Positions 1 to 6,240 are shown, counted from the stretch's first letter. The stretch is DNA of 8,085 nucleotides from CAYJIL01 sp964370235 (GCA_964370235.1 CAYJIL010000099.1:1-8085); one strand, 5' to 3'. The notes: generated from the letters alone by a model not told the origin. Translations and numbers: made by a program.

Positions 1-48
<48 letters not shown>

Positions 49-205
49 AAAAATTATAAAGTTTTTGAGTGTCCTGACTACTTACGAATTAATACAAAAA
101 ATTGACTTATAAAAGCTTTTTTGCTTTGCTTGCATTTCTTTTTCTTAAAACAGTAATTTCAAAGATCGTTTCTTTCAATCATACTTCGTTTCCGAAGCGT
201 GAGTG
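49..205 (-). other. rRNA operon leader (pre-16S 5' region)
   Basis: This stretch lies between the proximal rRNA promoter and the mature 16S 5' end, so it should be transcribed and then removed during rRNA processing. It has no ORF of note. It contains a perfect hairpin at 184-197 (minus strand CTTCG-GAAA-CGAAG, a GNRA-type tetraloop) at the expected 5' end of the P1 transcript, and a boxA-like element at 157-168. The partner strand of any RNase III stem would lie beyond 16S, outside the window. Confidence 0.7.
157..168 (-). promoter_or_regulatory. boxA-like antitermination element in rRNA leader
   Basis: The minus strand reads CGATCTTTGAAA here, resembling the boxA core (TGCTCTTTAACA in E. 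coli). It sits between the promoter and 16S, where the NusB/S10 antitermination complex loads in known rRNA operons. The match is partial and rests largely on position. It is relevant that nusA, another antitermination factor, is encoded nearby. Confidence 0.4.
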
Positions 206-236
206 CAAAGGTAATGTAAATTTTTCAACTTCCAAA
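206..236 (-). promoter_or_regulatory. rRNA operon promoter P1 (proximal)
   Basis: On the minus strand TTTG (236-233) is followed by exactly 19 bases and TACCTTTG (213-206), a perfect match to the Bacteroidetes primary-sigma promoter TTTG-N19-TAnnTTTG. Transcription should start near base 199, just ahead of the hairpin at 184-197. Its position directly upstream of 16S makes it an rRNA promoter. Confidence 0.88.
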
Positions 237-312
237 TTTTTCGTAAAAAAAATTTGTTTTCGTTAATTTCGTTTACTTAAAGAACCTGTGCAATACTTCT
301 TGATTGCGGATG

Positions 313-343
313 CAAAGGTAGGGTATTTTTCTTTCCTTGCAAA
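313..343 (-). promoter_or_regulatory. rRNA operon promoter P2 (distal)
   Basis: A second perfect match on the minus strand: TTTG (343-340), 19 bases, then TACCTTTG (320-313), with the same TACCTTTGCA core as P1 and 107 bases upstream of it. The predicted start near base 306 falls at the edge of a small hairpin, GCAAT (307-303) with ATTGC (294-290). Tandem promoters are usual for rRNA operons. Confidence 0.85.
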
Positions 344-382
344 TTTTTCGCACACTTTTTTTCAACTTTTTTCGACATTTTA
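344..382 (-). promoter_or_regulatory. Phased A/T tracts upstream of P2 (UP-like, curved DNA)
   Basis: T-tracts on the plus strand (A-tracts in the sense direction) lie at 344-348, 356-362, 367-372 and 378-381. Their centres are about 10-13 bases apart, close to one helical turn. Such tracts directly upstream of a -33 box resemble UP elements that bind the RNA polymerase alpha subunit or bend DNA. The role is inferred from position and phasing. Confidence 0.4.
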
Positions 383-699
383 AATTAAGAAGCTATTAAT
401 CAGAGAAATAAAAACCAAAGAATTTTAACCGTTTGAAGAGCACCGTTGGGTAAAAGTGCCATTTTATGAATAATGGCGATTATTAAAAAGATTGAAAATT
501 GCGATAAAACCCTAAATAAATACCAAAATACATATGAATTGAAGTAGCAAAAGAGTGTAAAAAGGTGACTTTGCACTAATATTGGTACCCAAAAAAATGA
601 AAATTGCCCATTGAGTAGATCATATTTTTTGATTTAGGGTTGATTTGAATAGAACTTGGACGGCAAAAAGTGGTAATGTAAGCAAATTAAATGTCACGT

Positions 700-712
700 C
701 TATATATAAGGA
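700..712 (+). repeat. CTATATATA-AGGA motif, copy A
   Basis: Plus strand CTATATATAAGGA. First of five dispersed copies, and the only one followed at normal Shine-Dalgarno distance by an ATG (718). It is the leftmost and shortest copy. Confidence 0.5.
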
Positions 713-717
713 ATAAA

Positions 718-807
718 ATGAATGTTATTATAGACCAAGAGCAATACTTCGTACATAAAAAAGGTAGCAGTGCTAGTAAATGGGTACACTTTTTATGTGT
801 TCAGTAA
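718..807 (+). CDS. Possible 29-aa small ORF, unrecognised
   Basis: An ATG-started ORF of 29 codons beginning MNVIIDQEQYF and ending at TAA. It is preceded by AAGGA with five bases before the ATG, a good ribosome-binding spacing. I do not recognise the peptide; it has no membrane segment or known motif. No promoter is visible upstream, and ORFs this short arise by chance in AT-rich DNA. A nine-codon ORF follows at 809-838. This may equally be a chance pairing of the repeated motif with an ATG. Confidence 0.15.
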   Translation: MNVIIDQEQYFVHKKGSSASKWVHFLCVQ

Positions 808-859
808 AATGAAACGTGCAATAGAAGGTGAAGCATAGACACAAAACGAGGTTTTGTTA

Positions 860-875
860 CTATATATATAGGGAG
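860..875 (+). repeat. CTATATATA-AGGA motif, copy B
   Basis: Plus strand CTATATATATAGGGAG. It follows by two bases the perfect 7-bp hairpin at 841-857. The only nearby ATG (878) is closed after two codons, so it does not serve as a ribosome-binding site for a real ORF. Confidence 0.5.
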
Positions 876-950
876 TAATGAAATAAACAGACATTTGACG
901 ATTTAAAAAAATAGATATACCAGCAAGCGGCAAGTAATTTGCAAAATAAC

Positions 951-971
951 TATACTATATATATAAAGGAG
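951..971 (+). repeat. CTATATATA-AGGA motif, copy C
   Basis: Plus strand TATACTATATATATAAAGGAG. The minus-strand reading TATATATAGTATAG closely resembles the sequence just before the infB start codon, TATATATAGTATGG. Confidence 0.5.
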
Positions 972-1050
972 TGGCAAGAAACAATCGCAAATTTCTCAAT
1001 CGTTTAAAAAAAGGTGTAATGATCTTCTGTGATTGGTTAACACACTACCC

Positions 1051-1070
1051 TATACTATATATAATAAGGA
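1051..1070 (+). repeat. CTATATATA-AGGA motif, copy D
   Basis: Plus strand TATACTATATATAATAAGGA, nearly identical to copy C over its first 13 bases and about 100 bases from it. No start codon follows at ribosome-binding distance. Confidence 0.5.
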
Positions 1071-1150
1071 AAGAGAAAACAATTATACTCTTATAACAAA
1101 AGACAGAAATTAGGCACAAGCACTACTCCACTTTTGCAAAACAACACAAA

Positions 1151-1194
1151 ACAAAAAAAGCGATGGTTCGCCTGAACACAGACAAACCATCGCT
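1151..1194 (-). terminator. Rho-independent terminator of the rimP-nusA-infB operon
   Basis: On the minus strand a perfect 10-bp stem AGCGATGGTT (1194-1185) / AACCATCGCT (1168-1159) with a 16-base loop is followed at once by TTTTTTTGTTTTG. It lies 25 bases after the infB stop codon. This is a textbook intrinsic terminator, oriented only for minus-strand transcription, and it separates the operon from the downstream rRNA promoters. Confidence 0.92.
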
Positions 1195-1195
1195 A

Positions 1196-1209
1196 CATAT
1201 ATATAAGAG
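1196..1209 (+). repeat. CTATATATA-AGGA motif, copy E (variant)
   Basis: Plus strand CATATATATAAGAG, lying in the infB 3' untranslated region between the stop codon and the terminator stem. It is the most divergent copy because C is followed by A and the purine run is AAGAGG. Confidence 0.4.
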
Positions 1210-1218
1210 GTAGTAAAA

Positions 1219-4174
1219 CTACTTTCTCTTAATTTCGACTTGCTCGTAACCCTCAACAAAGTCACCAATCTTAATATCATTAAAGTTATCGATGTTAAGA
1301 CCACACTCCATACCAGTAGTTACCTCTTTGATATCATCTTTGTAACGCTTTAGTGAACCTAGCTTACCAGTGTAAACTACGATACCATCGCGGATGATAC
1401 GAATGCTTGTGTTACGGTTGATCTTACCTTCACGAACCAAACATCCTGCAATTGTACCAACTTTAGAGATTTTGAATGTCTCCATAACCTCGACAGAACA
1501 AGTAATAACCTCTTTGAATTCTGGAGCAAGCATACCATCAATTGCATCTTTGATATCGTTGATTGCATCGTAGATGATAGAGTACTGACGGATCTCGATC
1601 TCTTCTTTCTCTGCAATACGACGTGCACTAGACGATGGGCGAACTTGGAAACCAATGATAACCGCATTTGACGCTGCCGCTAGTAGAACATCACTCTCAG
1701 AGATTTGACCAACTGCCTTGTGAATAACGTTAACCTGAACAGACTCTTTAGATTGCTTGATTAGCGAATCTGTAAGTGCCTCAACCGATCCGTCCACATC
1801 ACCCTTAATAATAATATTAAGTTCTTGGAAGTTACCAATAGCGATACGACGACCAATCTCGTCAAGTGTAATATGCTTTTGAGTCTTAAGACCCTGGATA
1901 CGCTGTAACTGCTCACGCTTGTTAGCAACCTCACGTGCTTGGCGATCGTCCTCCATAATATTGAAGTTGTCACCCGCCTGTGGTGCACCATTAAGACCTA
2001 GCACAACAACTGGAGTAGCTGGTGGAGCTGAATCGATTTTCTTACCACGCTCATTGAACATAGCCTTTACACGACCAGTGTAGATACCCGAAAGCATTAC
2101 ATCACCAACCTTAAGTGTACCTGCTTGAACAAGTAGTGTAGAAGTATAACCTCTACCTTTGTCTAGCGTAGACTCGATTACAGTACCGATAGCTCTCTTG
2201 CTTGGATTTGCTTTTAGCTCCAAAAGATCTGACTCTACAAGTACCTTTTCTAGTAGCTTATCAACATCTAGACCCGAACGAGCCGAAATCTCTTGACACT
2301 GATAGTTACCACCCCAGTCTTCGACTAGGTAGTTCATAGCACCTAGCTGCTCACGTATTTTGTCTGGATTTGCACCAGGCTTATCGATTTTATTGATAGC
2401 AAAGACGATAGGTACACCCGCAGCAGTTGCGTGGTTGATAGCCTCGATTGTTTGAGGCATGACACTATCATCGGCAGCAATAATGATAATTGCAACATCG
2501 GTTACCTTAGCACCACGTGCACGCATCGCTGTAAACGCCTCGTGACCCGGAGTATCAAGGAAAGTAATGCGGCGACCATCTTCGGTCATAACGCTATAAG
2601 CACCGATGTGCTGAGTGATACCACCCGCCTCGCCTGCGATAACGTTACTCTTGCGAATAAAGTCAAGCAGAGATGTCTTACCATGATCGACGTGACCCAT
2701 CACCGTAACGATTGGTGGACGCTCAATCATATCAACATCGCTATCATCCTCAGAAGAGATAGACTCCTGAATCTCTACGCTCACAAACTCAACCTTATAA
2801 CCAAACTCCTCGGCAACAATAACGATAGCCTCGGCGTCTAGTCGCTGGTTGATAGAAACCATAAGACCTAGGTTCATACAAGCAGTAATAATTTCTGTTA
2901 CTGCTACATCCATCATCTTTGCAAGGTCACTAACTGTAACAAACTCGGTAAGACGAAGAATGCTCTTCTCTCTTTGTGCGCGCTCCATCTCCTCGTCTGC
3001 ACGAGCACTGATAGCTTCACGCTTATCTCTACGATACTTAGCACCTTTGCCTTTGTTACCTTTGCTGGTAAGGCGTGCTAGAGTATCTTTGATTTGCTTT
3101 TGTACATCCTCGTCGCTAACTGGAGCTTTTGGTGCTGGAGCAGGACGCTTAGAGTGCTTGTTTGCACCTCCTTTGCCCTGACCACCGTGTGGACCACGGT
3201 TTTGACCACCATGCTGCTGGCCACCATGTGCGCCACGATTTTGACCACCGTGCTGCTGGCCACCACCTTGGTTGCCACCACGCTGACCACCCGACGTAGT
3301 ACCTTGCGCCTGCACCTTAGGATCGTTGATATCAACCTTACCATCCTTTTTGATGCGCTTGCGCTTATTCTTTTTATTTTTATCTGTAGCTGGAGAGCTC
3401 TTTTTCTCTAAGCTGCTAAGGTCTATCTTACCAAGAATCTTTGGACCAGATAGCTTTTCGTTACCCTCGGCACGGAATACTCCCGTACCACTCTGAGCCA
3501 TACGCTGATCGTATGTCATAGAACGATCTTCGCTAGCCGTTGGTGCTGGCGTAGATGGTGCTGGAGCAGCAGCAACTGGCGCAGGTGTAGGCGTAACCAC
3601 AGGCTTAGGCTCTGGTTTTGCTTGTGGCTGCGGTGCAGCTTTTGGCTCTGGCTTAGGNNNNNNNNNNNNNNNNNNNNNNNNNNNNNNNNNNNNNNNNNNN
3701 NNNNNNNNNNNNNNNNNNNNNNNNNNNNNNNNNNNNNNNNNNNNNNNNNNNNNNNNNTGGAGCCACCTTTGGCTCTGGCTTAGGAGCTGGTGCTGGCGCA
3801 GGTGTTGGCTCAGCTTTTGGCTCCTCTGCTTTACGAGGCTTAGGGTTAAGATCTATCTTACCGACAATCTTAGGCCCTTTAGGGGTGTGGTCAATGGTAG
3901 TTGCAGCTGGTTCCGCCTCTTTTGACGGACGAGTATCCTCCAAAGAGACGCTCTCGTGCTTTACTTTGATCTTCTCTTTGATATTTACTTTCTCGAGCTT
4001 TTTACCTTTACCAAACTCCTTTTCAATTAGAGCAGAAGTAGCTTCATCAACGATAGTGTTCATACCGTGTGCAACCTCAACACCCTTATTTTGTAGAAAC
4101 TCAATAAGGTTGGCTTGCCCCACGTTCAACTGTCGTGCGATACCACTTAATCTCATTTTTTTTTCATTTGCCAT
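1219..4174 (-). CDS. infB: Translation initiation factor IF-2 (interrupted by an assembly gap)
   Basis: GTPase that brings fMet-tRNA to the 30S subunit and promotes 70S joining, in the cytoplasm. The start is taken as ATG 4174 (MANEKKMRLSGIARQLNVG), because homologues begin near the conserved RLSGIARxxNVG; ATG 4156 is an alternative. Order: N-terminal helical domain, Pro/Glu/Lys/Ala linker, 100-N gap (3658-3757), basic Gly/Gln/Asn-rich linker, IF2_N-like segment (SDLAKMMDVAVTEII), G domain, then EF-Tu-like domain II, domain III and the tRNA-binding C domain. G motifs: GHVDHGKT (2697-2674), DTPGH (2556-2542), NKID (2394-2383). The sequenced parts give 139 + 19 + 793 residues, about 951 plus the gap, near the usual Bacteroidales size. 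Both gap edges fall on codon boundaries in homologous linker sequence, so I treat this as one intact gene. It is the last gene of the operon, followed by the terminator at 1151-1194. Confidence 0.95.
3178..3255 (-). repeat. Two tandem 39-bp units in infB (Gly/Gln/His/Asn-rich)
   Basis: Two adjacent 39-base units (3217-3255 and 3178-3216) match at 33 of 39 positions. They encode QHGGQNRGAHGGQ and QHGGQNRGPHGGQ. Five of the six differences are transitions, and only one residue changes. They lie in a basic, probably disordered linker between the Pro-rich repeats and the IF2_N-like segment. Confidence 0.8.
3641..3784 (-). repeat. 17-bp direct repeat flanking the assembly gap in infB
   Basis: TTTGGCTCTGGCTTAGG occurs at 3641-3657, touching the left edge of the N run, and again at 3768-3784, ten bases beyond the right edge. 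A looser copy lies at 3602-3618. In the coding direction each reads PKPEPK. The assembly probably broke in this repeat, so the true number of units is unknown. Confidence 0.85.
3658..3757. other. Assembly gap (100 N)
   Basis: Exactly 100 N, the conventional placeholder for a scaffold join of unknown length. Taken literally it would shift the infB frame (100 is not a multiple of 3), but both contig ends are in frame at their edges, so the real missing length is likely a multiple of three and may be very short. Confidence 0.99.
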
Positions 4175-4187
4175 ACTATATATATCC
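4172..4187 (-). promoter_or_regulatory. infB translation start region with TATATATAG element
   Basis: The minus strand reads GGATATATATAGTATG, ending in the infB ATG. A GAGG lies about 11 bases before the start codon, too far for a typical Shine-Dalgarno site, as expected in Bacteroidetes where AT-rich leaders are common. The TATATATAGTAT core matches the repeated motif copies C and D read on this strand. Confidence 0.4.
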
Positions 4188-4335
4188 TCACTTTTTTCGG
4201 CATACAACAAAGCTGCTCTTGCAAGAGCAACACTCAAAGGAACTCATCTGCCCCTTTCTCTTTCTCGCCACAGCTGCGGCGAACTTACACCCTATTTGGT
4301 GTAAATATAGGTAATTATAAGTTAATTACCAAAAA
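4175..4335 (-). promoter_or_regulatory. nusA-infB intergenic region with four hairpins
   Basis: In a tightly packed operon this 161-base spacer stands out. It holds four self-complementary elements: an 8-bp stem with 5-base loop at 4310-4330, a 7-bp stem with 6-base loop at 4285-4304 (TTACACC/GGTGTAA), an 18-base palindrome with one mismatch at 4265-4282 (TCGCCACAGCTGCGGCGA), and a perfect 16-base palindrome at 4214-4229 (TGCTCTTGCAAGAGCA). None is followed by a T-run, so they do not look like terminators. RNA processing or translational control of infB is possible. No good promoter was found. Confidence 0.6.
4188..4247 (-). CDS. Possible 19-aa cysteine-rich leader peptide upstream of infB
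   Basis: An ATG-started ORF of 19 codons beginning MSSFECCSCK with four cysteines at residues 6, 7, 9 and 16, ending in TGA 13 bases before the infB ATG. It is preceded by AAAGGGG six bases upstream of its ATG, an unusually good ribosome-binding site for this phylum. The 16-base palindrome 4214-4229 lies inside it, so its translation would open that hairpin. I do not recognise the peptide. A chance ORF is quite possible. Confidence 0.25.
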   Translation of the reverse strand: MSSFECCSCKSSFVVCRKK

Positions 4336-5586
4336 CTACTCAAACTCAGAGCGTAGTACCGAGATTACATGCTCGATAGTTTCGTCCTCTAGGTCTGTTC
4401 GGCGAGCTAGGTCGGCAGGATTGTGCTTTAGAACACTCTTTGCTGTATCGCAACCAATAAGGCGGAACTGCTCGATAATCCATGGCTCAATTTCGTCTGA
4501 GAACTCAGTTAGAGCAACATCATCCTCTTCTTCTTCGCCCTCGCCAACAGGAATTTCACGATAGACGTCAATATTATACTCCGTTAGCATATTAGCCAAC
4601 TTGATATTCAAACCATTCTTACCGATAGCTAACGACACCTCGGCTGGCTTTAGGTATACAGATGCTGTCTTAGACTCCTCGTCAATAGTAATTGAAGATA
4701 CTTTTGCAGGATTAAGTGCACGCTGTATATATAGTGACATATTAGATGTGTAGTTGATAACATCGATATTCTCGTTGCGCAACTCTCTCACGATTGAGTA
4801 GACACGAGAACCCTTCATACCAACACAAGCACCTACTGGGTCGATATTCTCGTCATAAGACTCAACCGCAACTTTTGCTCTCTCGCCAGGAATACGAACA
4901 ATTTTCTTGATAGTAATAAGACCATCGAAAATCTCTGGAACCTCTAGCTCGAAAAGTCTCTCTAGGAACTCTGGTGCAATACGTGATAGATATACCTTAG
5001 GTGAGTTATTAACCATGTCTACCTTGTTTACAACAGCACGAAGCGAGTCGCCTTTGCGGAAGAAGTCCGAAGGAATTTGCTCCTTGCGAGGCAGAATTAG
5101 CTCGTTACCCTCGTCATCGATAACAAGTAGCTCCTTTTTCCATACTTGGTAAACTTCGCCTGTTACGATTTCGCCAATGCGCTCCTTGTACTTGTCGTAT
5201 AGGTTTGCGTTTTCAAGGTCCATGATGCGAGCCGAAAGGTTTTGACGTAGCGAAAGAACCGAACGGCGGCCAAATGACGCAAGCTTAATTTCGTCGGCAA
5301 CCTCTTCGCCTAGTTCATAAGTAGGGTCAATTGCTTTTGCATCTGTCAAAGAGATTTCGGTAATATCGTCCTCTAGCTCCTCGTCCTCAACCACTACTCT
5401 GTTTCGCCAAATCTCGAAGTCACCCTTATCTAGGTTAATGATAACGTCGAAGTTCTCATCGCTACCATAGGTTTTGATAAGCATATTGCGAAACACATCT
5501 TCTAGTAGGCTAACCATAGTAGCCTTGTCAATAGCCTTTAGCTCTTTAAACTCCAAAAAGGTGTTTATCAAATTTGTACTATCCAT
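4336..5586 (-). CDS. nusA: Transcription elongation/termination factor NusA
   Basis: NusA binds RNA polymerase and nascent RNA, modulates pausing and intrinsic termination, and takes part in rRNA antitermination. The 416-residue protein has the expected order: N-terminal polymerase-binding domain (about 1-127, ending in FGRRSVLSLRQNLSA), S1 domain (about 134-201, RIGEIVTGEVYQVWKKELLV), KH1 with GMKG (256-259), KH2 with GKNG (322-325), an acidic stretch (348-356) and a short helical C-terminal domain. It lacks the duplicated acidic repeats of the 495-residue E. coli protein, as is usual in Bacteroidetes. The start is ATG 5586, 19 bases after the rimP stop in an A/T-only spacer with no Shine-Dalgarno site. 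Second gene of the operon, probably co-transcribed with rimP. Confidence 0.97.
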   Translation of the reverse strand: MDSTNLINTFLEFKELKAIDKATMVSLLEDVFRNMLIKTYGSDENFDVIINLDKGDFEIWRNRVVVEDEELEDDITEISLTDAKAIDPTYELGEEVADEIKLASFGRRSVLSLRQNLSARIMDLENANLYDKYKERIGEIVTGEVYQVWKKELLVIDDEGNELILPRKEQIPSDFFRKGDSLRAVVNKVDMVNNSPKVYLSRIAPEFLERLFELEVPEIFDGLITIKKIVRIPGERAKVAVESYDENIDPVGACVGMKGSRVYSIVRELRNENIDVINYTSNMSLYIQRALNPAKVSSITIDEESKTASVYLKPAEVSLAIGKNGLNIKLANMLTEYNIDVYREIPVGEGEEEEDDVALTEFSDEIEPWIIEQFRLIGCDTAKSVLKHNPADLARRTDLEDETIEHVISVLRSEFE

Positions 5587-5605
5587 ATCTATTTATATTA
5601 TTATT

Positions 5606-6067
5606 TTACCAACTCAACTTTATGCTTTTGACGTTTTGCAGAGAGATTTTATCGACAAACTCCATTAGTTGTTTGCGCTTTTTGCCTTCGACTTCGACTT
5701 TCTTTTCATATCGAATATCTACACTCTCGCCATCGTAACTCGTTAGATTGCCTTTAATCTTTAGGCCACTCTCTATCATTAGCACCTCGACATCACGCCC
5801 AATGTTCTTTTCGAACTGAATTGGGTGAATAAAAGGTTCGCTAACAGAATACGAAGAGACAGTAAGTTCAAAGTCTTCTTGCTCTCGGTCTAGTTGAGAC
5901 TCGATAAAGCGACTAAGCTCTATACATTTGTCAATTTGAATACCCGAGAGGCTGTCAACAAGAACCTCTATAACGTTAGTAGCAGAACACTTGATACTAA
6001 CTAGAACCATATCCTTGCCCTCTAGCCACTGCTGAGCGATAGGGGCGATTCTCTCTTTTCCAATCAT
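5606..6067 (-). CDS. rimP: Ribosome maturation factor RimP
   Basis: RimP binds the 30S subunit and helps late assembly of its head. The 153-residue product shows the family pattern: an N-terminal alpha/beta domain with VEVLVDS-like sequence (here VIEVLVDSLSGIQIDKCIELSRFIESQLD), the linking VSSYSVSEPF motif corresponding to the usual SSPG-PL region, and a small C-terminal SH3-like barrel (GRDVEVLMIESGLKIKGNL). The length matches Bacteroidales homologues of about 155. It is the first gene of the rimP-nusA-infB operon, with its own promoter 49 bases upstream. The start ATG 6067 gives the expected N-terminus; no other upstream start is possible given the predicted transcript start near 6109. Confidence 0.94.
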   Translation of the reverse strand: MIGKERIAPIAQQWLEGKDMVLVSIKCSATNVIEVLVDSLSGIQIDKCIELSRFIESQLDREQEDFELTVSSYSVSEPFIHPIQFEKNIGRDVEVLMIESGLKIKGNLTSYDGESVDIRYEKKVEVEGKKRKQLMEFVDKISLQNVKSIKLSW

Positions 6068-6072
6068 AAGCT

Positions 6073-6103
6073 ATATATAAAAAGGGGGCTACTAGTGCCC
6101 CCT
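6073..6103 (-). terminator. Terminator-like hairpin in the rimP leader (possible attenuator)
   Basis: On the minus strand AGGGGGC (6103-6097), a 7-base loop ACTAGTA, and GCCCCCT (6089-6083) are followed by TTTTATATATAG and then the rimP ATG. A GC-rich stem plus U-rich tract is the form of an intrinsic terminator. It lies between the rimP promoter and rimP, only about six bases after the predicted start of transcription, and no gene upstream on this strand needs terminating. It is therefore a candidate attenuator or pause site for the operon that encodes NusA. Confidence 0.6.
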
Positions 6104-6115
6104 CCATTCCGACTA

Positions 6116-6146
6116 CAAAAATAGATATTTTTTTTGGGATAACAAA
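6116..6146 (-). promoter_or_regulatory. Promoter of the rimP-nusA-infB operon
   Basis: The minus strand has TTTG (6146-6143), exactly 19 bases, then TATTTTTG (6123-6116), an exact fit to TTTG-N19-TAnnTTTG. Transcription should start near 6109, giving a leader of about 42 bases that is mostly the hairpin described at 6073-6103. Confidence 0.82.
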
Positions 6147-6218
6147 GAATAGCCTTTTTTTTTATCATTTTAGATAGATTTATAGAGAGTTAGCTATCAA
6201 AAACAAGTGTTAAAACGC

Positions 6219-6240
6219 AACTTTTCGGAGGCAAAAAGTT
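6219..6240. promoter_or_regulatory. Inverted repeat between divergent promoters (possible operator)
   Basis: AACTTTT (6219-6225) and AAAAGTT (6234-6240) form a perfect 7-bp inverted repeat around CGGAGGCA. It sits about 61 bases upstream of the pckA -7 box and 73 bases upstream of the rimP -33 box. It could bind a dimeric regulator of pckA. No known regulator site is matched. Confidence 0.3.

Larger units (their letters stand above)
383..1150. other. Gene-free AT-rich region between the rRNA promoters and infB terminator
   Basis: No ORF here has the length or composition of a real gene, and no perfect TTTG-N19-TAnnTTTG promoter is visible on either strand. No tRNA or recognised small RNA is seen. 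It contains four of five copies of a CTATATATA-AGGA motif (listed separately), a small hairpin at 841-857 (ACAAAAC-GAG-GTTTTGT), a weak one at 458-477, and two tiny ORFs (718-807 and 971-1096) of doubtful meaning. It is unusually long for a gap inside a housekeeping cluster, but decayed sequence is a sufficient explanation. Confidence 0.6.

Noticed and set aside
971..1096. 41-codon GTG-started ORF (MARNNRKFLNRL...) right after motif copy C
   Set aside because: The AAGGAG runs directly into the GTG with no spacer, there is no promoter, and composition fits chance reading through AT-rich DNA.
1159..1194. GGTTCG and paired arms suggesting a tRNA
   Set aside because: Only one long stem exists, without acceptor or anticodon arms; the following T-run makes it a terminator.
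700..1209. CRISPR array from the regularly recurring motif
   Set aside because: Copies are too short, AT-only in the core, and spaced unevenly (about 95 to 160 bases).
2431..3411. Plus-strand ORFs opposite infB (for example 2431-2841, 2849-3181, 3094-3411)
   Set aside because: They are antisense shadows of the infB coding sequence with no recognisable protein features or promoters.
1219..3600. Separate gene starting at GTG 3600
   Set aside because: The frame stays open to the gap edge at 3657 and continues the same PKPEPK-type linker as the other side; it is the C-terminal part of infB.
4175..4237. In-frame upstream extension of infB from a TTG codon
   Set aside because: The added residues (MSVALARAALLYAEK) are not part of known IF2 N-termini and come from the palindromic spacer; ATG 4174 places the conserved RLSGIARQLNVG near the N-terminus.
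4235..4242. TTCCTTTG as a -7 box for an infB-specific promoter
   Set aside because: One mismatch in the -7 box and no TTTG at 19 bases upstream; not supportable as a promoter.
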